A DNA stretch of 64,000 bases. It comes from Vogesella margarita (GTDB taxonomy: Bacteria > Pseudomonadota > Gammaproteobacteria > Burkholderiales > Chromobacteriaceae). The translations under genes were made by a program, and so were the position numbers. Below the pieces are notes generated by a model that was given only the letters and a program-made list of their open reading frames with translations, did no database searches and was not told the origin of the DNA. Positions 48,858 through 57,740 of the stretch are shown piece after piece. The DNA is taken from positions 186,001 to 250,000 of the forward strand of contig NZ_JAQQLE010000002.1 of the NCBI RefSeq assembly GCF_028548475.1. Direction: 5' to 3'. The stretch's first letter is position 1. Each line of letters starts with the position of its first letter.

Positions 48858-50162
48858 TTATTCGCGGGCGGTCAGCTGTTCGGCGTTGAAGATCACGCTG
48901 AAGCAGCTGCCCTTGTCCGGCTCGCTGTGGATTTCCAGCCGCGCGTGGTGGCGCGCCAGCACGTGCTTGACGATGGCAAGGCCTAGGCCGGTTCCGCCGT
49001 TGCCGCGCGAGCGGCCGCGGTCGACGCGGTAGAAGCGCTCGGTCAGGCGCGGCAGGTGTTCGCGCGGGATGCCGATGCCAGTGTCGCTGACGCTGAACAC
49101 GGCGCGGCCCTCGTCCGCCTCCTGCCAGCTGAGGGTGATGCTGCCGCCCTCCGGCGTGTAGCGCACCGCGTTGGACACCAGGTTGCCGAACGCCGAGTGC
49201 AGCTCCTGCGCATTGCCGCGCAGCCAGCGCGGGCAGCGCTTGTCCAGCGTGATCCGGTGGCGGCCCTGGGACAGGCCCTCGGCTTCCACCATCAGCGTGT
49301 CCAGCATCTGGTCCATGTCCACCGTCTCCTGCGCCATGCTGCGCGGACTGTTCTCGATGCGCGACAGCGTCAGCAGGTCCTCGACCAGGCTCTGCATCCG
49401 CCGCGACTGCTCCAGCATCAGCGGCAGGAACTGGCGCAGGGTGGCGTCGTCGACCTCGGGCATTTCCGACAGCGTCTCCAGGAAGCCGCCGACCACGGTC
49501 AGCGGCGTGCGCAGCTCGTGCGACACGTTGGCGACGAAGTCGCGGTGCACGGTCTGCACCCGCTCCAGCTGGGTGATGTCGCGCGACAGCAGCAGCTTGC
49601 GGGTGATGTCGAACGGCACCAGCTGGATGGACAGCACGCGCTCGTCCGGGGTCATGCTGTGCATGATCAGCGGCTGGCTGTAGCTCTGCGCCGCCATATA
49701 GGTGTGGAAGGAGGGCTGGCGCACCAGGTTGAGGATCTGGTTGCCGACGTCGGTCTGCGGATTGAGGCCGAAGTGCTCGACGCCGACCGGGTTCACCCAC
49801 TCGATGCGGTCGTACTCGTCCAGCACCACCACGCCGTCCGGCATCGCCTCGCCGGCGTTGATGAAGCGGTCGAGGATGCTGGCCAACTTGCGCTTGCTCT
49901 GCTTCTGCTTGCGCGCCTGGCGGTACAGCGCCATGAAGGCGTTGTGCCAGATGCCGTAGCCTTCCGGGATGCGGCCGGGAGCCGGCCGCTGCAGCCAGCG
50001 CAGCAGCAGGCCGATGTGATGGAGATGGAAGCCCAGCCACAGCAGCAGCTGGGCGGACAGCACCAGCAGCCCGATGTCCGGGCCGTAGACCAGCGAAAAG
50101 CCGAAAGCGATGCTGCTGATGGCGAACAGCCAGCCCAGCGAACGCCGCGCGAAGTCAGTCAA
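48858..50162 (-). CDS. phoR: Phosphate sensor histidine kinase PhoR
   Basis: PhoR phosphorylates PhoB under phosphate limitation. The 434-residue product has two N-terminal membrane helices (about 9-27 and 31-50), a PAS domain (about 95-195), and a kinase core with FVANVSHELRTPLTVVGGF (phospho-His215), then N, G1 (DTGIGIP) and G2 (GTGLGLAIV) boxes. The start is a TTG at 50162, four bases after the phoB stop and about 12 after AGGGG; no better ATG exists nearby. phoB-phoR form an operon; phoU and pst genes are not in the window. Confidence 0.94.
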   Translation of the reverse strand: MTDFARRSLGWLFAISSIAFGFSLVYGPDIGLLVLSAQLLLWLGFHLHHIGLLLRWLQRPAPGRIPEGYGIWHNAFMALYRQARKQKQSKRKLASILDRFINAGEAMPDGVVVLDEYDRIEWVNPVGVEHFGLNPQTDVGNQILNLVRQPSFHTYMAAQSYSQPLIMHSMTPDERVLSIQLVPFDITRKLLLSRDITQLERVQTVHRDFVANVSHELRTPLTVVGGFLETLSEMPEVDDATLRQFLPLMLEQSRRMQSLVEDLLTLSRIENSPRSMAQETVDMDQMLDTLMVEAEGLSQGRHRITLDKRCPRWLRGNAQELHSAFGNLVSNAVRYTPEGGSITLSWQEADEGRAVFSVSDTGIGIPREHLPRLTERFYRVDRGRSRGNGGTGLGLAIVKHVLARHHARLEIHSEPDKGSCFSVIFNAEQLTARE

Positions 50163-50166
50163 TGGA

Positions 50167-50856
50167 TTACCCCTGTGCCGAGAAACGGTAGCCGGTGCCG
50201 CGCACGGTCTGGATCAGCGCGTCGTGGCCGGTGGCCTCCAGTGCGCTGCGCAGGCGGCGGATGTGCACGTCGACGGTGCGTTCCTCGACAAAAATATGGT
50301 CGCCCCACACCTGGTCCAAGAGCTGGGTGCGCGAGTGCACGCGTTCGGCGTGGGTCATGAAGAAGTGAAGCAGGCGGAATTCGGTGGGGCCGAGGTCGAT
50401 GGTGTCGCCGTTGCCCTGCACGCGGTGGGTGGCCGGATCCAGGCGCAGGCCCTTCACCTCGACCGCGTCGTCGGTCATCTGCGGTGCGCGGCGGCGCAGC
50501 ACCGCCTTGATGCGGGCCAGCATCTCGCGCGGCGAGAACGGCTTGGTGATGTAGTCGTCGGCGCCGGCCTCCAGCCCCTGCACCTTGTCCTGCTCTTCGG
50601 AGCGGGCGGTGAGCATGATGATCGGGATCTGGCGCGTGCGCTCGTCGCCGCGCAGCTTGCGCGCGATCTCGACGCCGGAGGCGCCCGGCAGCATCCAGTC
50701 CAGCAGGATCAGGTCGGGCAGGGCGTTCTTCACCAGTACCATGGCCGCTTCGGCGGTGCTGGCGCGCAGCACGTGATGGCCGGCCTGGGTCAGGTTGAAG
50801 GCAATCAGTTCCTGGATCGCGGGCTCGTCTTCGACAAGCAAGATATTGGCAGCCAT
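50167..50856 (-). CDS. phoB: Phosphate regulon response regulator PhoB
   Basis: From ATG 50856 the product is 229 residues, the exact length of E. coli PhoB. The receiver has the acidic pair in LLVEDE, the phosphoacceptor Asp53 in LILLDWMLPG, MLTARSEE and Lys in YITKPFSPREM. The OmpR-type winged helix ends with RTVDVHIRRLRSAL and IQTVRGTGYRFS. It activates phosphate-starvation genes. A GGGAGG precedes the start. The 365-base region to the next gene (50857-51221) should hold its promoter, but I could not identify a pho box. Confidence 0.96.
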   Translation of the reverse strand: MAANILLVEDEPAIQELIAFNLTQAGHHVLRASTAEAAMVLVKNALPDLILLDWMLPGASGVEIARKLRGDERTRQIPIIMLTARSEEQDKVQGLEAGADDYITKPFSPREMLARIKAVLRRRAPQMTDDAVEVKGLRLDPATHRVQGNGDTIDLGPTEFRLLHFFMTHAERVHSRTQLLDQVWGDHIFVEERTVDVHIRRLRSALEATGHDALIQTVRGTGYRFSAQG

Positions 50857-51050
50857 GTGTGGGCATCCTCCCATTGGAAATTATGGCAAGGATAGAAAGC
50901 GGTCGTTACAGAAATATGACGCTTCATGCGTTTGCACGATTTATGCCAAAGAAATGGCACGTTATGCCGCTGCTTGCCGGACAGGGCGCCCGATTATGTC
51001 ACGGATGGGCGCCGTTCCCGTGGCGGATTTAATTTAAACGTAATTAAGTT

Positions 51051-51079
51051 TTGTGCAAAAATTAATTGTGGCGTAAAAT
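51051..51079 (+). promoter_or_regulatory. Candidate sigma-70 promoter of the BCCT transporter gene
   Basis: TTGTGC (51051-51056) and TAAAAT (51074-51079) with a 17-base spacer lie in an AT-rich island. The leader to the ATG at 51222 would be about 135 bases. The region 50857-51221 otherwise holds no gene. Confidence 0.5.
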
Positions 51080-51221
51080 GCCGCCTCTCGCGTCGCGCCG
51101 TGACGCGTCCAGCCCGCTTCGGCTACCGGCCGATCATCACGCTTTACCTGCCATCCTGCGGCTTCTGCCGCGATCTGGACGCTCCCGCGACATCCTGCCA
51201 CCCAAGTCTTGAAGGGAAAGC

Positions 51222-53234
51222 ATGGACAACGTTGTCTCCTCCCGTAACACCACACTGGCATGGCCGGTGTTTATTCCCGGCCTGCTGCTGATCGGCAGTC
51301 TGCTGGCGTGGTCGGTACTGCTGCCCGGCAGTGCCGAACACACCTTTTTACTGGCGCAGCAGTGGGTGATCCATCACTTCGGCTGGTTCTACATCCTGGC
51401 GGTGGCGATCTTCCTGCTGCTGTTGCTGGCCATGGCGGTCAGCCGCTACGGTGATATCCGGCTGGGGCCGGACGAGTCGCGGCCGGATTTCTCGTTTACT
51501 TCGTGGCTGGCGATGCTGTTCGCGGCCGGCATGGGCATCGGCCTGATGTATTTCGGTGTCGGCGAGCCGATGCTGCACTACCTTGCCCCGCCCACCACGA
51601 CGGCCACGCCGGCGGCGGCGGCGCAGGTGGCGATGCTGACCACCTTCCAGCACTGGGGGCTGCACGCGTGGGCGATCTACGGTGTGGTCGGGCTGGTGCT
51701 GGCCTATTTCGGCTTCCGTTACCAGTTGCCGCTGACGGTGCGCTCCGGCCTGTATCCGCTGCTGGGTGAACGCATCAACGGTCCGTTCGGCCACGCGGTG
51801 GATGTGTTCGCGCTGGTGGGCACCGTATTCGGCATTGCCACCACGCTGGGTTACGGCGTGCTGCAGATCAGTGCCGGCCTCGCCACTCTGACCGGCTGGG
51901 AAACGTCCGGGCTGGGCTTCCAGCTGGGGCTGATCGGGGCGGTGATGGCGCTGGCCGGGCTGTCGGTGGCTTCCGGGCTGGATAAGGGTGTGCGCCATCT
52001 GAGCGAGATGAATCTGGCGCTGGCCGGCAGCCTGCTGCTGTTCGTGCTGCTGGCCGGGCCGACGCTGTACCTGCTGAATGCCTTCAGCGAGAACATCGGC
52101 CATTATCTGTCCGGCGTGGTGATGCTGACCTTCCGTACCTTCAGCTACAGCGAGAATGACATGCAGGGCTGGTTCGGCGGCTGGACGCTGCTGTACTGGG
52201 CATGGTGGATCTCGTGGTCGCCGTTCGTCGGCATGTTCATCGCGCGCATTTCGCGCGGGCGCACCATCCGCGAATTCATCATCGGCGTGTTGCTGGTGCC
52301 GTCGCTGTTCAACCTGCTGTGGATGACGGTGTTTGGCAACAGTGCCATCTGGCTGGACAGCCATGTCGCCGCCGGGGCACTGGGGGCGGCGGCAGGCAAT
52401 GTCGATGCGTTGCTGTTCCGCTTCTTCGACTATCTGCCCTACCCGCAGCTGACCTCCGGCATCGCGGTCGTCCTGGTGGCGGTGTTCTTCGTGACCTCGG
52501 CCGACTCCGGTGCCATGGTGCTGGATGCCATCGCCACGCGCGGGGCGACCCGGTCGCCGCTGTGGCAGCGCGTGTTCTGGGTGCTGTTGCTGGCGCTGAC
52601 GGCCGGCATCCTGCTGACGACGGGTGGCCTGAAGGCCTTGCAGGCGATGACGCTGCTCAGCGCGCTGCCATTCGCGGCCATCATGCTGGTGTTGTGCTAC
52701 GGGCTGCTGCTGGGGCTGCAGGCCGACCGCCGCCATGCCACCCGCGCGCTGGCACCGGCCACCTCGTTCTGGAGCGGCCATCACTGGCGCCAGCGCCTGG
52801 CGGTGATACTGAACCAGCCGCAGGCGGAAGAGGTGCAACGCTTCATCGACGAGCAGGTCGAGCCGGCCCTGCAGAGCGTGGCGACGGAAATGCGCGCCCG
52901 AGGCGTGGCGGCGAGCGTGACACGCGATGCGGCCAACGGTACGCTGCAGCTGGCCATTCCGCAGCCGTCACTGCGCGACTTTGTCTACGGTGTACGCTGC
53001 GTGCAGCAGGCGATCCCCGCCTTTGTGCTGCGCGATGCCGCCCTGCCATCCGGGCAGCGGCCGCACAACTATCAGCCGGTGACCTTTTTTGCGGATGGCC
53101 GCGCCGGCTACAACATCGCCTACCTGCAGCAGCAGGAAGTGATCGCCGATGTGCTGAAGCAGTACGAGCGTTATCTGGCGCTGCTGCAGGATGAGCATTC
53201 CCGCCTGCTCAGCGCCGCGCCGGCGCACGCCTGA
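51222..53234 (+). CDS. betT: BCCT-family choline/betaine transporter (BetT-like)
   Basis: The 670-residue product has twelve hydrophobic segments in the first ~500 residues and a long C-terminal cytoplasmic domain (about 510-670), the layout and length of BetT. Family features include FAAGMGIGLMYFGVGEPMLHY and YWAWWISWSPFVGMFIARISRGRTIREFI, the BCCT signature. BetT imports choline driven by protons, and the tail senses osmolarity. Choline oxidation genes betAB are absent nearby, so choline versus betaine is undecided. It is followed by a repeat-built hairpin. Confidence 0.9.
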   Translation: MDNVVSSRNTTLAWPVFIPGLLLIGSLLAWSVLLPGSAEHTFLLAQQWVIHHFGWFYILAVAIFLLLLLAMAVSRYGDIRLGPDESRPDFSFTSWLAMLFAAGMGIGLMYFGVGEPMLHYLAPPTTTATPAAAAQVAMLTTFQHWGLHAWAIYGVVGLVLAYFGFRYQLPLTVRSGLYPLLGERINGPFGHAVDVFALVGTVFGIATTLGYGVLQISAGLATLTGWETSGLGFQLGLIGAVMALAGLSVASGLDKGVRHLSEMNLALAGSLLLFVLLAGPTLYLLNAFSENIGHYLSGVVMLTFRTFSYSENDMQGWFGGWTLLYWAWWISWSPFVGMFIARISRGRTIREFIIGVLLVPSLFNLLWMTVFGNSAIWLDSHVAAGALGAAAGNVDALLFRFFDYLPYPQLTSGIAVVLVAVFFVTSADSGAMVLDAIATRGATRSPLWQRVFWVLLLALTAGILLTTGGLKALQAMTLLSALPFAAIMLVLCYGLLLGLQADRRHATRALAPATSFWSGHHWRQRLAVILNQPQAEEVQRFIDEQVEPALQSVATEMRARGVAASVTRDAANGTLQLAIPQPSLRDFVYGVRCVQQAIPAFVLRDAALPSGQRPHNYQPVTFFADGRAGYNIAYLQQQEVIADVLKQYERYLALLQDEHSRLLSAAPAHA

Positions 53235-53238
53235 GCGG

Positions 53239-53276
53239 ACAAGGTTGGCCGCAAGTCCGCTTGCGGCCAACCTTGT
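53239..53276. terminator. Hairpin of two exact uptake-like repeats after betT
   Basis: Exact copies at 53240-53252 (minus) and 53263-53275 (plus) form a 16-base perfect stem with a six-base loop, five bases past the betT stop. There is no T-run on the plus side, so termination efficiency is uncertain. Confidence 0.8.
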
Positions 53277-53298
53277 TGCCGCAGGGCTGGCGCGGCGC

Positions 53299-53333
53299 AA
53301 AAAAAAAACGCCTGTCCGGTGAGGGACAGGCGA
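53299..53333 (-). terminator. Strong minus-strand terminator without an obvious gene
   Basis: On the minus strand CGCCTGTCC and GGACAGGCG form a nine-base stem with a six-base loop, followed by ten T. No protein gene on the minus strand ends here: the nearest one upstream on that strand, the yqjK-like gene, ends 900 bases away at 54237 and the Lrp gene lies between. A short untranslated RNA may end at this point. Confidence 0.7.
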
Positions 53334-53552
53334 CTAAGGGTCGGTTTGCGGCCAGTTGGGCCACAAACACAAAGACCAGGGACAAAGAGATCACCAGAAC
53401 AGTTCAAAGATGCCAGCAACACCGACACCCTCATACGTATCCAGAAGTCGACAGTCTCGGGCGCGGACCCGCTACTGCCAACACGGGGCGAATTGTACGT
53501 GGCTTGTTGCCGCCCGATAACAGGTAATCAAAGGTTTTATTCGCGATGCTCT

Positions 53553-53562
53553 TTGTATACAA
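53553..53562. promoter_or_regulatory. Palindrome upstream of the Lrp-family gene
   Basis: TTGTATACAA is a perfect ten-base palindrome 36 bases before the Lrp-family start, in AT-rich DNA. Autoregulation by the Lrp-like protein is a natural reading. Confidence 0.4.
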
Positions 53563-53597
53563 TTTATTTTTGGCAAATTTACTTTCGAATCCAAAGC

Positions 53598-54041
53598 ATG
53601 GACAAGTTTGACCGCAAAATCGTTGCTGCACTGCATGATAACGCCCGTCTCAGCTACGCCGAACTGGCGCGCCGCGTCAGCCTGTCTGCACCGGCCGTTG
53701 CCGAAAGAGTGGAAAAGCTGGAACGTTCCGGTGTCATATCCGGCTATCGGGCAATAATCAACCCGGAAAAGCTGGGTTACCCGATACAGTGTCTGATCGA
53801 GCTGACGGTGAAAAACCTGGAGTACTACGGCGTGCTGGAGACGCTGAAGACGATGCCGGAGATTACCGAGTGCTACTCGATCACCGGCAGCAGCGGGCTG
53901 ATGATCAAGGTGGCGGTCGACAATATGAGCACCCTGCAGCAGGTGATCGCGCGGCTGATGCAGTACGGCGACACCAAGACCTCGATCGTGATCGACGTGC
54001 CGGTCGGCTCGCGGATGCCGGGCTGGCGCGACGACGAATAA
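53598..54041 (+). CDS. Lrp/AsnC-family transcriptional regulator
   Basis: The 147-residue product has an N-terminal helix-turn-helix (LHDNARLSYAELARRVSLSAPAVAERVEKLERSGVI is its extent) and a C-terminal RAM ligand domain with ITECYSITGSSGLMIKV. Lrp/AsnC proteins form octamers that bind amino acids. Start ATG 53598; the longer open frame crosses the palindrome and is rejected. It lies alone; 54042-54236 downstream has a GC-rich hairpin (about 54043-54077) without T-run and nothing else I can name. Confidence 0.88.
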   Translation: MDKFDRKIVAALHDNARLSYAELARRVSLSAPAVAERVEKLERSGVISGYRAIINPEKLGYPIQCLIELTVKNLEYYGVLETLKTMPEITECYSITGSSGLMIKVAVDNMSTLQQVIARLMQYGDTKTSIVIDVPVGSRMPGWRDDE

Positions 54042-54236
54042 CCGGCGGCGGCGACTCGGGACACCGGCCGCCGCCGACTGGCGTTACCGTCAGAACGTAT
54101 TTACGGTCTAGCGCGCTCACGCGAGACAAGGCGAAAACGGCTGGGGAAGCGGCGTTGGGCTGGAGATAAACAAGCATGCCGAAGCCATACTCACCGTGTA
54201 ACGTTTCACGAAGCGCAGCAGATCGTGAACAGGTTC

Positions 54237-54494
54237 TCAGCGCCGCAGTAGCCGCCACAGGCCGAGGATGGGCAGCAGCCACTTCAGCCAGCGCCTGAGC
54301 CTGCCGTGACGCAGCAGCAACAGCGCGCTGCCGAGCAGGCCGCCGACGGCGGGCGTGCCGAACAGGCTCGCGCCCTCGCGCAGCAGCTGTGCCGGCTGGC
54401 GCCAGCGTTCGGCTTCCAGCGTCAGCTGCATGCGCAGCAATTCGCCTTTCAGCAGCAGCAACTGCTTGTGCTGTTCGCGTTGCGCCCGGGTCAT
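54237..54494 (-). CDS. YqjK-like small protein
   Basis: The 85-residue product has an N-terminal helix rich in Q, L and R (TRAQREQHKQLLLLKGELLRMQL) and a hydrophobic C-terminus (LLPILGLW) ending in LRR. Family identity rests mostly on position: it overlaps the stop of the yqjE-like gene by four bases (ATGA), exactly as in the enterobacterial yqjD-yqjE-yqjK operon. Function unknown. Confidence 0.7.
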   Translation of the reverse strand: MTRAQREQHKQLLLLKGELLRMQLTLEAERWRQPAQLLREGASLFGTPAVGGLLGSALLLLRHGRLRRWLKWLLPILGLWRLLRR

Positions 54495-54877
54495 GGCTGC
54501 TCCTTGCCGGACAGTGCCTGCCAGTCCTTGCGCAGTTCCTGCAGTGTGCAGGAGAACGCCGCCGGCGCGCGTTCCGCCCGACGCCGCAACGCCAGCAGCA
54601 GGCCGATGCCGCTGCCGGCCAGCAGCAGCGCGAGCACCCCCATCACCGTGGCGCGCCACGCCGCTGGCGTCACCAGCGCGACGAACAGCAGCAGCGCGAC
54701 CAGCGCCGCCAGCAACAGCACCACCGCCAGCCCCGCCAGCATGGTCTGCAGCAGCAGGCGCTCCTGTTGTTCCTGCCACTCCAGCCGCGCGAGCTCCGCA
54801 CGGCTGGACAGCAGCGCGCCCAGCCCGTGCAGCAGCGAGGCGAGACTGCCCGGACGCGGGCGCGGCGTGTCCGCCAT
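54491..54877 (-). CDS. yqjE: YqjE/phage-holin-like inner-membrane protein
   Basis: From ATG 54877 the product is 128 residues. An amphipathic N-terminal helix (SRAELARLEWQEQQERL) precedes two hydrophobic helices (about 46-68 and 76-97) and a charged tail, the pattern of the YqjE (phage holin family, Actinobacterial holin-X) group. It starts inside the TGATG overlap with the yqjD-like stop. Probably an inner-membrane partner of YqjD. Confidence 0.8.
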   Translation of the reverse strand: MADTPRPRPGSLASLLHGLGALLSSRAELARLEWQEQQERLLLQTMLAGLAVVLLLAALVALLLFVALVTPAAWRATVMGVLALLLAGSGIGLLLALRRRAERAPAAFSCTLQELRKDWQALSGKEQP

Positions 54878-55191
54878 CAGCGGCGCGAGACCAGCAGGCC
54901 GAGCAGGAAGGCGATGGCGGCGGCGATGCCGATCGCTTTCCACGGGTGTTCATGCACGTACTGGTCGGTCACCTTGGCCGCTGCCTTAGCCTTGGCCACC
55001 GTCAGTTTTTCCGCCTCCAGCAGCCGCTCCTTGGCCAGCTTCAGGTTGGCGCCGAGCTTGTTGCGCAGCTCCTGCGCCTTGGCGCCGCCTTCCTCGCCGG
55101 CACCGGCCAGCAGCTCCTCGGTGTGGTTGAGCACGCTGCGCACATCGGCCAGCAGTTGTTCTTTCTCGGCGTTAAGGATCTGATCGGGCAT
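54877..55191 (-). CDS. yqjD: YqjD/ElaB-like DUF883 ribosome- or membrane-associated protein
   Basis: The 104-residue product is helical with LLADVRSVLNHTEELLAGAGEE at the start, then EKLTVAKAKAAAKVTDQYVHEHPWKAIGIAAAIAFLLGLLVSRR as the C-terminal membrane anchor ending in the family's RR. In E. coli, YqjD tethers stationary-phase ribosomes to the inner membrane. It is the first gene of a three-gene coupled operon (yqjD-yqjE-yqjK). Confidence 0.9.
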   Translation of the reverse strand: MPDQILNAEKEQLLADVRSVLNHTEELLAGAGEEGGAKAQELRNKLGANLKLAKERLLEAEKLTVAKAKAAAKVTDQYVHEHPWKAIGIAAAIAFLLGLLVSRR

Positions 55192-55355
55192 GACTACCTC
55201 CTTGGAAGAAGATCTCGACGTGGAAAACGCAAGTTCCGGCACCGTACGCGGGGGCGGCCGGTCTGGCCGGGCAGCCAGTGCATTGTCATGGCTGGTACGG
55301 TATGGGCCGTGCCGGCGGCAGAAGGTTCCGCACCGGCAGGTTTGAGCATAGACGT

Positions 55356-55383
55356 AAAAAAGCCTGCCCGATGACGGGCAGGC
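55356..55383 (-). terminator. Terminator after gap
   Basis: GCCTGCCCG and CGGGCAGGC with a four-base loop; on the minus strand followed by six T. It lies about 70 bases past the gap stop. A second hairpin (arms 55425-55432/55441-55448) stands directly behind the stop without a T-run. Confidence 0.85.
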
Positions 55384-55454
55384 AAACGATTTATGCACGA
55401 AGAAGCAACAGAACCAAAGAACGAGGCGCCCGTCTCCACACGGGCGCCGGGGAA

Positions 55455-56465
55455 TTACTTGGCGGCAGCCCAGGCGCGTGCGGTGTCCAGCATGCGGTTG
55501 GAGAAGCCCCACTCGTTGTCGTACCAGGACAGCACCTTCACCTGGCGGCCTTCGATCACGCGGGTCAGCGAGGCGTCGAACACGCTGGACGCCGGGTTGT
55601 GCATGAAGTCGATGGAAACCAGCGGCAGGGTGTTCACCGCCAGCACGCCCTTCAGCGCGCCATTGGCGGCGGCGGTGACGATCTCGTTTACCTCGGCGAC
55701 GGTGGTGTCGCGGCTGGCGGTGAAGGTCAGGTCCACCAGCGACACGTTGGCGGTCGGCACGCGCACGGCGAAGCCGTCCAGCTTGCCTTTCAGTTCCGGC
55801 AGCACGAGGCCCACGGCGGCGGCGGCGCCGGTCTTGGTCGGGATCATCGACAGCGCGGCGGAACGGGCGCGGCGCAGGTCGCTGTGCTCGGTGTCCAGCA
55901 GCACCTGGTCGTTGGTGTAGGAGTGCACGGTGGTCATCAGGCCGTGGGCGACGCCGATGGTGTCGTTCAGCGGCTGCACCAGCGGTGCCAGGCAGTTGGT
56001 GGTGCAGCTGGCGTTGGACACGATGCTCATCTCGTTGCGCAGGGTGCCATGGTTGACGCCGTAGACGATGGTGGCGTCGGCGTCGTCGGCCGGCGCGGAA
56101 ATCAGTACCTTCTTGGCACCGGCTTGCAGGTGCAGGCCGGCCTTGTCGCGCTTGGTGAAGATGCCGGTGCATTCCAGCACGATGTCCACGCCCAGCTCGC
56201 CCCACGGCAGTTCGGCCGGGTTGCGGACCGACAAGAGCTGGATCGCCTTGCCGTTCACCACCAGCTTGTCGCCGGCCAGTTCCACGCTGCCCGGGAACGG
56301 GCCGTGGATGGAGTCGTACTTGGTCAGGTGGGCGTGCAGTTCCGGGTTGCCCAGGTCGTTGATGGCAACGATCTCAATATCCTGCTCGGCGAAGCGTTCC
56401 TGCCAAGCGCGCAGAACCATGCGGCCGATACGGCCATAACCGTTGATTGCCAGTTTCAGTGCCAT
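55455..56465 (-). CDS. gap: Glyceraldehyde-3-phosphate dehydrogenase, type I
   Basis: The enzyme oxidises glyceraldehyde-3-P with NAD and phosphate to 1,3-bisphosphoglycerate. The 336-residue product shows the NAD-binding [15 protein letters not shown], the catalytic [13 protein letters not shown] (Cys154) and the C-terminal [13 protein letters not shown]. Single gene; neither epd nor pgk is adjacent. The terminator at 55356-55383 belongs to it. Confidence 0.97.
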   Translation of the reverse strand: MALKLAINGYGRIGRMVLRAWQERFAEQDIEIVAINDLGNPELHAHLTKYDSIHGPFPGSVELAGDKLVVNGKAIQLLSVRNPAELPWGELGVDIVLECTGIFTKRDKAGLHLQAGAKKVLISAPADDADATIVYGVNHGTLRNEMSIVSNASCTTNCLAPLVQPLNDTIGVAHGLMTTVHSYTNDQVLLDTEHSDLRRARSAALSMIPTKTGAAAAVGLVLPELKGKLDGFAVRVPTANVSLVDLTFTASRDTTVAEVNEIVTAAANGALKGVLAVNTLPLVSIDFMHNPASSVFDASLTRVIEGRQVKVLSWYDNEWGFSNRMLDTARAWAAAK

Positions 56466-56611
56466 GATGACTCCTCGTTATGTGTTTGGCCGGACGCACT
56501 GTCGCGTCACGATGAATGGTATCGTTGCCGCAACGGGCGATGTACTCAACCGACTACATCGCTGTAAGGGGTGGATTACCAACACTTGCCGCAGGGGCTT
56601 GCCGGCGGCGG

Positions 56612-56624
56612 CAAGGTTGGCCGC
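56612..56624 (-). repeat. Exact copy of the 13-base uptake-like repeat
   Basis: Exact CAAGGTTGGCCGC between the divergent gap and metallo-hydrolase genes, 55 bases before the hydrolase start. Confidence 0.85.
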
Positions 56625-56678
56625 ACCGCCCGCCCGTGCCACAATCGCGGGACCGATTTTCTTCAAGTGATGCCTGCC

Positions 56679-57329
56679 ATGTCCCTGCAACTGCAAGTCG
56701 TCCCGGTGACGCCGTTCCAGCAAAACTGTTCCGTGATCTGGTGCGACGTCACCCGCCGCGCCGCCGTGGTCGACGCCGGCGGCGATATCGACCGCATTCT
56801 GGCCTTCGTGCGCGAGCACGGGCTGACGGTGGAAAAACTGCTGCTCACCCACGGCCATATCGACCACGCCGGCGGCGCCCGCGCGCTGGCCGACGCGCTG
56901 GGGGTGCGGATCGAAGGCCCGCAGCGCGCGGAAAGCTTCTGGCTCGACCAGCTGCCAAGCCAGGGCACCATGTTCGGCTTCCCGCGCAGCGAGCCACTGA
57001 CGCCGGAGCGCTGGCTGGAAGAGGGCGACACGGTGACGGTGGGCGAGGAAGTGCTGGACGTGCTGCACTGTCCCGGCCACACCCCGGGTCATGTGGTGTT
57101 TGTCAGTCATGCGGCCAACCTTTGCATCGTCGGCGACGTGCTGTTCCAGGGCAGCATCGGGCGCACTGACTTCCCGATGGGCAACCACCAGCAGCTGATC
57201 GAGGCCATCCGCGGCAAGCTGTTCGCGCTGCCGGACGACATGGTGGTGGTGCCGGGCCATGGTCCCTTTACCACTATAGGAGAGGAGCGGCGCAGCAACC
57301 CCTTCGTTGCCGACCGCCGCTACGGCTGA
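56679..57329 (+). CDS. Metallo-beta-lactamase-fold hydrolase (GloB-like, YcbL type)
   Basis: The 216-residue product has the metal-binding LLTHGHIDHAGG (His58, His60, Asp62, His63), CPGHTPGHVVF and VVPGHGPFTTIGEER. Short GloB-like proteins of this type hydrolyse glutathione thioesters; the C-terminal glyoxalase II extension is absent, as in YcbL. ATG 56670, three codons earlier, is an alternative start. The stop overlaps the next ATG (TGATG), coupling it to the alkyltransferase-like gene. A 12-of-13 repeat copy lies at 57111-57123. Confidence 0.88.
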   Translation: MSLQLQVVPVTPFQQNCSVIWCDVTRRAAVVDAGGDIDRILAFVREHGLTVEKLLLTHGHIDHAGGARALADALGVRIEGPQRAESFWLDQLPSQGTMFGFPRSEPLTPERWLEEGDTVTVGEEVLDVLHCPGHTPGHVVFVSHAANLCIVGDVLFQGSIGRTDFPMGNHQQLIEAIRGKLFALPDDMVVVPGHGPFTTIGEERRSNPFVADRRYG

Positions 57330-57652
57330 TGGCGCCGGAGTTCGAGCACGCGGTGCTGCGTGCGCTGCGCGACATCCCGCCGGGCAGGGTCAGCACCTAC
57401 GGCACGCTGGCGGCGCTGGCCGGCTACCCGCGCCACGCGCGTCATGTCGGCGCGCTGTTGGGGCGGCTGCCGGCGGAGCTGGCGCTGCCGTGGTTCCGCG
57501 TGGTCGGCAGCGGCGGGCGCATCGCGCGGCCGGGCAGCGAGAGTGCCGACTACCAGCGCCTGCTGCTGGAGCAGGACGGCATCGAACTGGACGGCAAGGG
57601 CCGCGTCGACCTGTTCCGCTACGGCTGGCCGCCGCAGCACTTCCTGCGCTGA
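57329..57652 (+). CDS. Alkyltransferase-like protein (ATL), no active-site cysteine
   Basis: The 107-residue product is the DNA-binding domain of O6-alkylguanine alkyltransferases (GRVSTYGTLAALAGYPRHARHVGALLGRLP). In place of the acceptor motif PCHR it has PWFRVVGSGGRIA (Trp55, Phe56). ATLs with Trp here bind O6-alkylguanine without repairing it and hand the lesion to nucleotide excision repair. The usual ATL motif is PWHR; Phe instead of His is a further change. It is coupled to the upstream hydrolase gene. Confidence 0.88.
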   Translation: MAPEFEHAVLRALRDIPPGRVSTYGTLAALAGYPRHARHVGALLGRLPAELALPWFRVVGSGGRIARPGSESADYQRLLLEQDGIELDGKGRVDLFRYGWPPQHFLR

Positions 57653-57740
57653 AGCGGTGTGCGCGTCCGGCACTGGCGCGTCGCCCTGCGGGTAACGCCC
57701 CCTGTGCCGGCCTTGCGCGCTAGTGCGGAACATCACGCCC

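Noticed and set aside
53171-53434. Minus-strand open frames over the orphan terminator
   Set aside because: They read through the hairpin and T-run and into betT; a non-coding RNA fits better than a peptide.
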